Origin: JALEFZ01 sp964564415
GTDB lineage: Bacteria; Bacteroidota; Bacteroidia; J057
Reading direction: 5' to 3'
Length of the DNA stretch: 64,000 nt
Assembly: GCA_964564415.1 (NCBI GenBank)
Contig: CAZMAV010000021.1
Span: 1-64,000 of the forward strand
Under the pieces are notes generated by a model. It worked only from the letters and a program-made list of their open reading frames with translations, did not search any database and was not told the DNA's origin. Of the stretch, positions 37,340 through 45,438 are shown one piece after another. Position numbers and translations under genes: made by a program. Each line of letters starts with the position of its first letter. Position 1 is the stretch's first letter.

Positions 37340-38065
37340 TTAGAGCAAGGGAGAATCTTCTTCTTTGTAGGGAGAAATGTCGGCGTGCATGCGCATGGCG
37401 CGCTGGGCGAGAAAAACTCCTATGCCCAGGGCGATAAATGAAAAGACAGCGAGGTACTCATTGCCCAAAAACAAAAAGTAATCATAAAGTCCATGTAGAA
37501 AAATAGCTGCCAGCAAGCCTTTCATCCGCTCCCAAAAGGGATGGCTGTCGGGAAAAAACTTCGCCTTGCCCACAAAGTATCCCATGATGATGCCAAAGGT
37601 GGCATGAGCCGGAACTGCGGTAAACATTCGGAAAAGGCCTACCTCCAGCCCATTTCCATTGGACATGAAGACATAGAGGATGTTTTCTATGGCAGCAAAA
37701 CCCAGAGCGACAGCAGACCCATACATGATCCCGTCGTAGGGTTCATCAAATTCTTTGTGGGGATAATTGTACCAGCGGAGGACCAGGTATTTGAGCCACT
37801 CTTCGGTAAAGGCCACAATGAAAAAAGCGTAGACTAGCAATTTTTCTCCTTCGGAATGACTGTCTATGCCCAACCAAGAAGTGAGGAAGCGTCCGATGTA
37901 GATCACAGGGAGGGCCACCGCCACCCCCAATAAAAAGGTGATGATCAGGTATTTCAGGGGTTCCCGCTCATATTCGTCCCTGAGGTACACATAGGTCATG
38001 ATAAATATTACTGGCGCAAGCGCTATCGCCATCAGTTCCAACACTTCCATAGGGTCAAGATACAT
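37340..38065 (-). CDS. PrsW-family intramembrane metalloprotease
   Basis: A 241-residue protein with about seven membrane helices. The family's metal-site motifs are present: EEWLKYLVLR (EExxK) after the second helix group, FDEPYDGIMYG, GFAAIENILY, and VPAHATFGIIMGYF with its histidine. PrsW cleaves the RsiW anti-sigma factor in Bacillus; targets in Bacteroidota are unknown. It directly follows a rhomboid protease gene, so two unrelated membrane proteases are probably made from one transcript. Confidence 0.9.
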   Translation of the reverse strand: MYLDPMEVLELMAIALAPVIFIMTYVYLRDEYEREPLKYLIITFLLGVAVALPVIYIGRFLTSWLGIDSHSEGEKLLVYAFFIVAFTEEWLKYLVLRWYNYPHKEFDEPYDGIMYGSAVALGFAAIENILYVFMSNGNGLEVGLFRMFTAVPAHATFGIIMGYFVGKAKFFPDSHPFWERMKGLLAAIFLHGLYDYFLFLGNEYLAVFSFIALGIGVFLAQRAMRMHADISPYKEEDSPLL

Positions 38066-38086
38066 ATTTCCCTATAAAATGCTTCC

Positions 38087-38842
38087 CTACCTACTCCTCC
38101 ACCCATATCCCTCTTCCCGGTCCTTTGGGGATATTCCCCTTGGGACTTCCTTGTAAGTTACGTAATCCGAAGGTTGATTATAATCCCGGTCCAGAAACAG
38201 GCGATAGAGAATGACTCCCCCTACAAAACCTCCCACATGTGCCCAAAAAGCTACTCCTGCTCCCTCTATGCCCTTGGCAATGTCAAAAGTCCCGTTGACC
38301 AACTGAAGGACAAACCAATAGCCCAGGTACAGCAAGGCTGACATCCTGAAAAAGAAGGGGATATAAAAAATAGGGATGAGCATGAGGATGCGGCTTTTGG
38401 GGAATAGAAACATGTAGGCCCCCATTACCCCTGCAATGGCACCCGAAGCACCAATAGCAGGAACCTCAGAACCCCAGTTAAAAAATATGTGCGTCCCATC
38501 GGCAGCAAGGCCGCAGAGAAGGTAAAAAATAAGGTAGGGAATCCTTCCCATTCTGTCCTCCACATTGTCCCCAAAAATATAGAGGGTCCACACATTGCCA
38601 ATCAGGTGCAACCATCCTCCATGGAGAAAAATATTGGTCAAAAGCGTAAGATATGGCCCCCCACCCCCTTCAAAGTAGGCCGATACCAGCCCATACCCAT
38701 AGGTAAATTGGGTCAGTCCCTGGTCTCCATACTGATTGCGCACCCACAACTGCAGGAGAAAGACCCCTACATTTATAACAATCAACAAGAGATTTACAAT
38801 CGGAAAGCGTCGGGTAGGGATGGTATCTCGAATGGGAAACAT
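38087..38842 (-). CDS. Rhomboid-family intramembrane serine protease
   Basis: A 251-residue six-helix rhomboid: the HGGWLHLIGNVWTLYIFGDNVEDRMG loop holds the family's HxxxN element, the catalytic serine is in GASGAIAGVMGAY, and the histidine is in AFWAHVGGFVGG. The soluble C-terminus has the polar tail common in Bacteroidota rhomboids. It starts nine bases after the endonuclease-like gene and is followed by PrsW. Compared with the rhomboid at 202, this is the more canonical member. Confidence 0.93.
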   Translation of the reverse strand: MFPIRDTIPTRRFPIVNLLLIVINVGVFLLQLWVRNQYGDQGLTQFTYGYGLVSAYFEGGGGPYLTLLTNIFLHGGWLHLIGNVWTLYIFGDNVEDRMGRIPYLIFYLLCGLAADGTHIFFNWGSEVPAIGASGAIAGVMGAYMFLFPKSRILMLIPIFYIPFFFRMSALLYLGYWFVLQLVNGTFDIAKGIEGAGVAFWAHVGGFVGGVILYRLFLDRDYNQPSDYVTYKEVPRGISPKDREEGYGWRSR

Positions 38843-38851
38843 AGGGCTGCC

Positions 38852-40111
38852 TTATCTGACTATGATTTTCCTGCTGAGGCTTCTTCCCCGCTCGTCTTTT
38901 AAGCGAATCAGATAAATCCCCCCCGGATTACCGGGCAAGTCATAGGAAATTGCACCTTGACCCGGATGAGAAGTATGGATCAGGCTTTGTCCGAAGAGAT
39001 TTTTCACCTCTAGCTCGTAGCGATCTCCCAGTTTTCCTCCCTCCAGGCTGAGGATGAAGCCTCTATGTCGGGGCATCACCCTTGCCTTTATATCACTCAG
39101 AAGCGGACCAATGTTTGTGGTATTTTGCTTGAAGCCTTCGATGTCCATTTCCATAACTACAGGAAGGTGGTCAGACATAAGCTTGAGGGAAATGCAAACA
39201 TTGGAACTGACCTTGGAATTGCTGCTACAATCCAACTCTACGTTGAAATCGTCGCCATCATTGCCGAAGGCCTCATAACTGCCACCCTTGTAAGTGACAC
39301 CCAGGGAGCCATTCATCACATTCTCATTGGGGAGAATAAAATCAAAGCGGTCATCCATGCCTCCATTAACTCCACAATCGCTGGATGAAGACCGGGTACT
39401 TTGGGTCATGGCATAGCCAAAGGAAGGGCCGCCCCAACCGGAAGCCAGGTTCAGGGGATCCACCAGGGTTTCTCCGGCAGGACGACTACTGACCAATTCC
39501 TGGAAGGCATTTTCAGAGGCCGAACCTACATTGAGATCTCCCGCCAGGAGTATATTTTTTCCCTGGCCCTTATTCTTGATCCAATTCATCACGTCTATGC
39601 TGGCGTCCCATCTGTCGTCCTGATTACTGCTGCTTCCCCCCGCTTTGTAATGAGCTACGAGGACATGCAGAAAGGTGGTGTCCGTCCCTGAGATGCTGGG
39701 TTTAAAGTAAAGCTCATAGATGTTGATGTCCCGAATATTGGAACTGCCCAGGATGGAGTTGCTTTTGAGTCCAAATAGCTGATCGTTGTAGAAAATCTGA
39801 TTGACAATGCTCCCACCATTGCTATTGGTAAAATTGGCATAGGAAATATCACCAGAATAGGTGAAGGAAAGCTGCACGATGCCATTGGCAAAATTGACCG
39901 CCGGAAAGAGCTCGTTGACTGTGAAGATGTCCGGCCGGTAGTCATTGAGGATGGCCCCCAGCCAGGTATATTTATCGCTTACTCCGGCCCCATCACAATC
40001 GCCAAATTTCAGCAAATTATAGTGCATCATCTTCACCCGGTAAGTGCTGTCCTGGGCCTGCATGGGAAAAAGCAAGGCCATGGAGAAAAACAAAAGGAAC
40101 AAATGTTTCAT
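38852..40111 (-). CDS. T9SS-exported endonuclease/exonuclease/phosphatase-family protein
   Basis: A 419-residue protein with signal peptide (LLFPMQAQ), an EEP-fold domain (about 25-320) and a T9SS type A tail (MPRHRGFILSLEGGKLGDRYEL and on, last 80 residues). EEP landmarks are MHYNLLKFG (N motif), FTVNELF (catalytic Glu), HVLVAHYKAGGSS, ILLAGDLNVGS and the closing SDHLPVVMEM. Members act as nucleases or phosphodiesterases on extracellular DNA or other phosphoesters; the substrate is not predictable. First gene of the run that includes rhomboid and PrsW. Confidence 0.88.
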   Translation of the reverse strand: MKHLFLLFFSMALLFPMQAQDSTYRVKMMHYNLLKFGDCDGAGVSDKYTWLGAILNDYRPDIFTVNELFPAVNFANGIVQLSFTYSGDISYANFTNSNGGSIVNQIFYNDQLFGLKSNSILGSSNIRDINIYELYFKPSISGTDTTFLHVLVAHYKAGGSSSNQDDRWDASIDVMNWIKNKGQGKNILLAGDLNVGSASENAFQELVSSRPAGETLVDPLNLASGWGGPSFGYAMTQSTRSSSSDCGVNGGMDDRFDFILPNENVMNGSLGVTYKGGSYEAFGNDGDDFNVELDCSSNSKVSSNVCISLKLMSDHLPVVMEMDIEGFKQNTTNIGPLLSDIKARVMPRHRGFILSLEGGKLGDRYELEVKNLFGQSLIHTSHPGQGAISYDLPGNPGGIYLIRLKDERGRSLSRKIIVR

Positions 40112-40258
40112 GAAATTATCCGTTTATGTTGAAGTGTTATGCCCTGATTGAGGGATTAAATTTGAGGTTTCGTAACTTTTTCTCCAAAATACTCGCATTT
40201 TATTTGGCAAATGGCCCTTGATCGAAAGTCCCGACTTACACGCAAAATTTATCCGTCT

Positions 40259-40870
40259 ATGAATCAACGAATCCTTTTCCCCCTCCTGATATTTTTTTTG
40301 ACAAATGCCCCAAGCCTTCAGGCCCAGGATGAAATTCCGCAGAACATCGCTTCCTCCTACGACCGGGTCGCTTCTCTCTCTGACGGCCTTGCCCGAGTGA
40401 GGCTGGATGGAAAATACGGCTTCATCGATCCCCGGGGAAACGTCATCGTACCCCTCATGTATGACAAGGCGGGCAATTTTAACCAGGGCAGGGCCTGGAT
40501 TGTCCTCGGTGATAAATATGGCATTATTACTCAGCGGGGCGAAGTCATCGTTCCTCCTATCTACGACCGCATACTCGACTTCAAGGAAGGGCTGGCCATT
40601 GTCAAAAAGGAAAACCGATTTGGCCTTGTCAATCCTATGGGTGAAGTCATCGTCCCCATTGAGTACGACCAGGCCTACAAGGTATCCGAAGGCAGAATTC
40701 TGGTGGTCCAAAATGGAAAACATGGCTTTTTCGACACCCAGGGAGAGCCCATCACCCCTATAAAATTTGACCAGGCCTGGCCTTTTTTCAAAGGAAAAGC
40801 AAGGGTCGTAGAAGCGGGGCAAACCTATTATATTGGTCCCTCAGGCAATTGCATAGAAAACTGCGAATAG
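40259..40870 (+). CDS. WG-repeat exported protein
   Basis: About 203 residues from the ATG at 40259, which gives a proper signal peptide (QRILFPLLIFFLTNAPSLQAQ). The start at 40211 would mask it. The mature part is five WG-type beta repeats of about 23-32 residues (YGFIDPRGNVIVPLMYDKAG, YGIITQRGEVIVPPIYDRIL, FGLVNPMGEVIVPIEYDQAY, HGFFDTQGEPITPIKFDQAW and a last partial). WG repeats form propeller-like surfaces for protein binding. It stands between divergent and convergent neighbours with no operon partner. Confidence 0.88.
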   Translation: MNQRILFPLLIFFLTNAPSLQAQDEIPQNIASSYDRVASLSDGLARVRLDGKYGFIDPRGNVIVPLMYDKAGNFNQGRAWIVLGDKYGIITQRGEVIVPPIYDRILDFKEGLAIVKKENRFGLVNPMGEVIVPIEYDQAYKVSEGRILVVQNGKHGFFDTQGEPITPIKFDQAWPFFKGKARVVEAGQTYYIGPSGNCIENCE

Positions 40871-40920
40871 CCCAAAAATCCTTGTAAACCTAAGCTCAAG
40901 GGCTTAAAATCGATGACTTT

Positions 40921-42351
40921 CTAAAACTCTGCATTCTTGGGAGCGCGGGGAAAGGGAATGACATCACGGATATTTCCCATACCCGTTACAAACTGTATGA
41001 GCCGTTCGAAGCCCATGCCAAAACCCGAGTGTGGAGCCGTACCGAACCTGCGAAGGTCCAGGTACCAGTTTAACTCCTCCTCGGGAATATTCATCTCTTC
41101 CATCCGTTTCTTGAGCAAATCCATCCTTTCCTCACGCTGCGAACCGCCCACGACCTCTCCGATTCCAGGAAAGAGGATGTCCATGGCCGCCACGGTTTTG
41201 TCATCCTCATTCTGCCGCATATAAAATGCCTTGATCACCTTGGGATAGTCAGTGACGATAACGGGCTTTTTGAATTCTTTTTCGACGAGGTAACGCTCGT
41301 GCTCAGATTGAAGGTCCTTGCCCCATTCTACAGAAAACTTGAACTTCTTCTTTTTGAATGGCTTTGAATTACGAAGGATTTCCACCGCACGGGTGTAGGT
41401 GATACGCTCAAACTCATTGTCCACCACAAATTTCAAGGTCTCCAATAAGGGCATGGGCCTGCGAAGTTCAGCCTTCATGTTTTTTTCTTCATCGCGGATG
41501 CGCTTATCCAGGAAGGCCAGATCCTCCGAATTGTGCTCCATCACGTAAGAGATGATATATTTCAGAAAATCCTCAGCCAGATCCATGTTGTCATGGAGGT
41601 CATAAAAGGCTAGCTCTGGCTCAATCATCCAAAATTCTGCCAGGTGCCGGGTCGTATTTGAGTTTTCTGCCCGAAAGGTAGGACCAAAGGTATAGACCTT
41701 TCCCAAAGCCATGGCCCCGGTTTCAGCCTGCAATTGCCCCGAAACGGTCAGGTTGGTTGCCTTCCCAAAGAAATCTTCCTTCCAGTCAATCTCTCCCTCC
41801 TCCGTCATGGGAGGATTACCCATGGAAAGGGTGCTCACCCTAAACATTTCCCCTGCACCTTCGGCATCGCTGCCTGTGATGATGGGAGTATGTATGTAAA
41901 AGTAACCGTGATCGTTGAAGTATTTGTGGATAGCAAATGCCATGGCATGACGAATGCGAAATACCGCCGAGAACGTAGAGGTCCGCATCCGGAGATGGGC
42001 ATGCTCACGCAAAAATTCCAGGCTGTGTCTTTTGGGCTGTATGGGATAAGTTTCAGCGGGGGATTCTCCCAGGACCTCGAGCTGCTCGACCAAGACCTCC
42101 ACGGCCTGACCACTTCCCTGAGAAGGAAAGAGTTTGCCCTGAGCAGCAACAGAGGTCCCGGTATTGATCCGCTTGAGCATAGCCTCGTCAAAATTTTCGA
42201 AGTCAATGACCAACTGAAGGTTTTCGATGGTAGATCCATCATTGAGGGCGATAAAGCGATTGGCCCGAAAGGTTCTTACCCATCCTTTCACCAGGACATG
42301 TTGCTCCTCGGCAGTGGTATTCAGTAATTCTTTGATTTCTATACGTTTCAT
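40921..42351 (-). CDS. asnS: Asparaginyl-tRNA synthetase
   Basis: A 476-residue class IIb aminoacyl-tRNA synthetase with N-terminal OB-fold anticodon-binding domain (VLVKGWVRTFRANRFIALNDGS) and catalytic core. Motif 2 is in PTFRAENSNTTRHLAEFWMIEPE and motif 3 is the C-terminal GFGMGFERLIQFVTG. It charges tRNA-Asn with asparagine. The length and end (FPRAPKNAEF) are normal for AsnRS. It lies downstream of the septum-initiator gene, separated by a terminator-like hairpin. Confidence 0.97.
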   Translation of the reverse strand: MKRIEIKELLNTTAEEQHVLVKGWVRTFRANRFIALNDGSTIENLQLVIDFENFDEAMLKRINTGTSVAAQGKLFPSQGSGQAVEVLVEQLEVLGESPAETYPIQPKRHSLEFLREHAHLRMRTSTFSAVFRIRHAMAFAIHKYFNDHGYFYIHTPIITGSDAEGAGEMFRVSTLSMGNPPMTEEGEIDWKEDFFGKATNLTVSGQLQAETGAMALGKVYTFGPTFRAENSNTTRHLAEFWMIEPELAFYDLHDNMDLAEDFLKYIISYVMEHNSEDLAFLDKRIRDEEKNMKAELRRPMPLLETLKFVVDNEFERITYTRAVEILRNSKPFKKKKFKFSVEWGKDLQSEHERYLVEKEFKKPVIVTDYPKVIKAFYMRQNEDDKTVAAMDILFPGIGEVVGGSQREERMDLLKKRMEEMNIPEEELNWYLDLRRFGTAPHSGFGMGFERLIQFVTGMGNIRDVIPFPRAPKNAEF

Positions 42352-42412
42352 GTTGGGGACTTGAATTGAGCAGATGATTGGCCCGCAGGCCGATAAGCAT
42401 ACCGGCCCATTA

Positions 42413-42448
42413 GCAAAAAAAATCAGAGCCTTAAATTAGGGCCCTGAC
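42413..42448 (-). terminator. Terminator between the septum gene and asnS
   Basis: A minus-strand stem tcagggcc/ggctctga (42440-42447 with 42423-42430, one mismatch) runs into an eight-base T-run. Confidence 0.55.
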
Positions 42449-42506
42449 TTGCTTTTATCAAGCGAAATATACTTTCGGAAGGAAATACTTGATGGGTAAT
42501 GTGGGC

Positions 42507-42827
42507 TTATTCTTCCAATAAAATGTAGATGTCTTCCCCACTTTTTTTCATGTAGTAATTTTCCCTGACATACTGCTCCAGGGCTTCCTCGTCGCTAAAA
42601 AGGCGGGCCTTTTCGTAATCCAAGTCTTGAATGGCCTCCTTGTAATATTCTATATCCTGTTGATACTGAAGCATCTGCTGATCCACTTTCTTCTGGGAAA
42701 GAAGATTGTAGCGGTCAAAGGTAAACATCCAGACACCCGCTAAAAGAAGAACAAGAAAATACTTGGTCCCCGCCGCCTGGGAAAGCCGCCTGACAAGCCT
42801 GTTCATAAATGCAGATCCCTGTTTCAT
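42507..42827 (-). CDS. FtsB/DivIC-like septum formation initiator protein
   Basis: A 106-residue single-pass membrane protein: short cytoplasmic N-terminus, one helix (KYFLVLLLAGVWMFTF, about 22-37), then a coiled coil (DQQMLQYQQDIEYYKEAIQDLDYEKARL) and the ENYYMKKSGEDIYILLEE ending of the septum formation initiator family. It would form part of the division complex at the septum. An alternative ATG at 42806 would shorten the cytoplasmic tail by seven residues. Confidence 0.88.
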   Translation of the reverse strand: MKQGSAFMNRLVRRLSQAAGTKYFLVLLLAGVWMFTFDRYNLLSQKKVDQQMLQYQQDIEYYKEAIQDLDYEKARLFSDEEALEQYVRENYYMKKSGEDIYILLEE

Positions 42828-43038
42828 ATTTTAACATATAAATTATTTGGGACAATATAAATAATATTGGTGAACCTGTCCAATCTCTTTAAGTATTACG
42901 GCTTACAGGATTAAAATGTTGGTGTAAGATTGGCCCAAAGATAATGACAGACTATCCACTCAAAATGCCCATAAAACCCAAGCCTCTAGTAATTAACGTG
43001 TAATAATAGATTTTTGCATTAGCCTAAAATACAAGATC

Positions 43039-44082
43039 ATGAAAGTATTTTATTTCATTTTAGCCCTCACCCTAGCCCTCTGGTCGGTAAACGGGCATTG
43101 TCAAAACAAAAAATTCAGCAGCAAGCCTTCTTACAGGTTTTCAAAGGACTTTTTTACCTCCACCCCTGATACCATTCGCTACGGAAAGGGATCGGTCTAC
43201 ATTGGTGGGGTCCAAAACAACCAACTCCAGGGTAGAGGTATCCTTCTTAATCCCTACGGAGACACCCTTTACATTGGAGAATTTCAGGAAGGGCGCAAGG
43301 AAGGTTTTGGTCGCTATAAGTTCAAGAATGGAAACGTCTACAAAGGTGAGTGGCGCAACAACCACATGCATGGCCATGGCAGCATGCGCTTTTTGAGTGG
43401 GGATTCCTACGAAGGAGAATGGTACCACGATCAGCGCCATGGCAAGGGAATCTACAGATATGCCGATGGGAGCATCTATGAGGGAGAATTTATCGCTGGA
43501 ATCGTGCAGGGCCACGGACAGATGATGAAAGACGACCTCTCTTATACTGGAGAATGGCTCAAAGGCTTCAAGCATGGCCAGGGATATCTCGTCATCAGCG
43601 GTCCCGACCAATACGAGGAGTACAGGGGAGAATTCCGCTTGGGCAAATACCACGGCACCGGATACTGGAAACACGAAAAAGACGGCATTACCATCATCTA
43701 TAATGGCAATTGGCGAGAAGGCCGCAGGTATGGAGAAGGAACCTACAACATCAATGGCCGGCAGATCGAAGGATTTTGGCAGGAAAATGAATGTACCGGC
43801 AAAGGCCAATGCAGGACCAAGGAAGGGCTCTACGAAGGTTCCTTCAAAAGGGGCTTTTTTGCGGGCCAGGGTAAGATGACCTACAGCAATGGAGACGTCT
43901 ATGAAGGGGACTTTGCCCGAGGCATGAAGCAGGGTTTCGGCAAAATGACCTACAAGAAGACCGGAAAAACCTACGAAGGCAGTTGGTACATGGACAAGCC
44001 TAACGGCCACGGTAAGATGACCTACACCAACGGAAAAACTGTCATCGGGCAGTTCAAGGACGGAGTTTTTGCTGGAAAATAG
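43039..44082 (+). CDS. MORN-repeat exported protein
   Basis: A 347-residue protein with signal peptide (VFYFILALTLALWSVNGHCQ) followed by about twelve MORN repeats of 23 residues with the YEGEW/YxGxFxxGxxHGxG pattern, filling most of the mature chain. MORN repeats make extended beta hairpin sheets that bind lipids or proteins. A catalytic domain is absent. The gene converges on the DUF5723 gene with 12 bases between stop codons. Confidence 0.9.
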   Translation: MKVFYFILALTLALWSVNGHCQNKKFSSKPSYRFSKDFFTSTPDTIRYGKGSVYIGGVQNNQLQGRGILLNPYGDTLYIGEFQEGRKEGFGRYKFKNGNVYKGEWRNNHMHGHGSMRFLSGDSYEGEWYHDQRHGKGIYRYADGSIYEGEFIAGIVQGHGQMMKDDLSYTGEWLKGFKHGQGYLVISGPDQYEEYRGEFRLGKYHGTGYWKHEKDGITIIYNGNWREGRRYGEGTYNINGRQIEGFWQENECTGKGQCRTKEGLYEGSFKRGFFAGQGKMTYSNGDVYEGDFARGMKQGFGKMTYKKTGKTYEGSWYMDKPNGHGKMTYTNGKTVIGQFKDGVFAGK

Positions 44083-44094
44083 CCATTCAGGGTC

Positions 44095-45426
44095 TCAGTC
44101 TTTAAAGGGCTCGTTGCGGGAACGAGAAGAGGGCAGTTCCAGGTATTCTAATCGAAAGCCCAGCCCGGCATTTAGAAGGGTTCCGGCAGCTTCTTCTGGC
44201 CTGATCCATCCCCACACGTTGGGGGCCTGCACGTAGGCCTGGACATGCTTACTGACAAAGAGGAAGTCGCCGGAAACCATTCCTCCAAAACCAAAGCCCT
44301 CCAGTCCTCCCGCGAAGACATTGAGGCCAACAAATATATTCTGGGTACCCAGGCGGTACTGATAGCCCAGGTTGACGAATGGATTGGGCCTACCTCCTCC
44401 CTCGATCCGGTTGCTACCTAGGAGGGAAAACTGAAAGGAGTGATGGCTTCCCAGCTTATAGGCAATTCCCAGGTGATACCTTCCTGGCAAGGTTCGCAAA
44501 AGACTCCCCTGGGCAGTATCCGGCAAGACTCCTTCGAGAAGGCTATCTACGCTGGAAAAGTTTCCTCCTGACAGCAGATCGTCCAGGCTTTCAACCTCCT
44601 CTCCCTGGTAGTTGATGTCAAAATTCTTACTTAATTCTTCTCCCTGAAAATTGATGAAGCCCAGGTTTTCAAAGGATGCCTGTAAACTGATGCGCTCACC
44701 AATATTGTATACCAGGCCCAAGTCCAGAGCGGCTCCCATTCCGGGATAATTTCCTTCCTGGCCCAGGAATATGTTGTAATTACCCATAGCATCCAGTTCC
44801 GTGCCCAGGCTATCCGTCTCCAGTTCGAAGCTTAACTCATCAATAAAAGTCGAGCTTCCCCCCAGCAAAAACTTCGCCCTGAGGCCCAGATGAAGATCGT
44901 CACGATGAATTCCCGTCCCCAGGCCAAACTCCTGATAGGATAGCAATTGAGCTTGAGCCTGATCCTCCTCCAGGCGCTGACCTGCATAGCGCTTATTTCC
45001 ATAAAGCAAAAGACCGAGGGTAGTGGGCTGATTGACCTGGCCCCAGGCCTGCTGATGAATACCATAACTCACTGCCAGAGGGAAATTGCCCAGGCGAAAT
45101 CCTACCTGAGCCATGGCACCAGCCCCCAGGCGTAGGCGATTATCACTGTCCAGATCCGAAATGATCCGATCTTTGAGTTCGTCATTAAGGCTTACATCAG
45201 AGAGAAAGATATTTTGCCGCGAGAGGCTATTGGACGCCAATTCGTAGAAGCCATCCAGGGCCAGGTCAAATTTCACCAATTTATTTTTTCCGATATAAGC
45301 CGGCTGAAAAAGCTGAGCCGAACTCAGCTCTGACCTAAATCGAAGGGAGAGGTGAGACTGAGCCTGAACAAAGGTCGAAAGGAACAAGAGTCCTAAGGAG
45401 AAAAAACTAAGTAGGTACTTCATCAA
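44095..45426 (-). CDS. DUF5723-family outer-membrane barrel-like protein
   Basis: A 443-residue exported protein with signal peptide (ending TFVQAQ) and strand-rich sequence throughout (LRLGAGAMAQVGFRLGNFPLAVSYGIHQQ, LGLVYNIGERISLQASFENLGFINFQG, YHLGIAYKLGSHHSFQFSLLGS). These match the DUF5723 family of Bacteroidota, related in look to PorV/FadL-type outer-membrane barrels. The C-terminal tail SSRSRNEPFKD is polar. It follows a large lipoprotein gene by 12 bases, so the two probably form an operon and perhaps a surface complex (inference). Confidence 0.82.
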   Translation of the reverse strand: MMKYLLSFFSLGLLFLSTFVQAQSHLSLRFRSELSSAQLFQPAYIGKNKLVKFDLALDGFYELASNSLSRQNIFLSDVSLNDELKDRIISDLDSDNRLRLGAGAMAQVGFRLGNFPLAVSYGIHQQAWGQVNQPTTLGLLLYGNKRYAGQRLEEDQAQAQLLSYQEFGLGTGIHRDDLHLGLRAKFLLGGSSTFIDELSFELETDSLGTELDAMGNYNIFLGQEGNYPGMGAALDLGLVYNIGERISLQASFENLGFINFQGEELSKNFDINYQGEEVESLDDLLSGGNFSSVDSLLEGVLPDTAQGSLLRTLPGRYHLGIAYKLGSHHSFQFSLLGSNRIEGGGRPNPFVNLGYQYRLGTQNIFVGLNVFAGGLEGFGFGGMVSGDFLFVSKHVQAYVQAPNVWGWIRPEEAAGTLLNAGLGFRLEYLELPSSRSRNEPFKD

Positions 45427-45438
45427 AACGCTTTTCTA

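Noticed and set aside
43100..44080. Direct DNA repeats suggesting a CRISPR or satellite array
   Set aside because: They encode MORN protein repeats with variable bases and no spacers.
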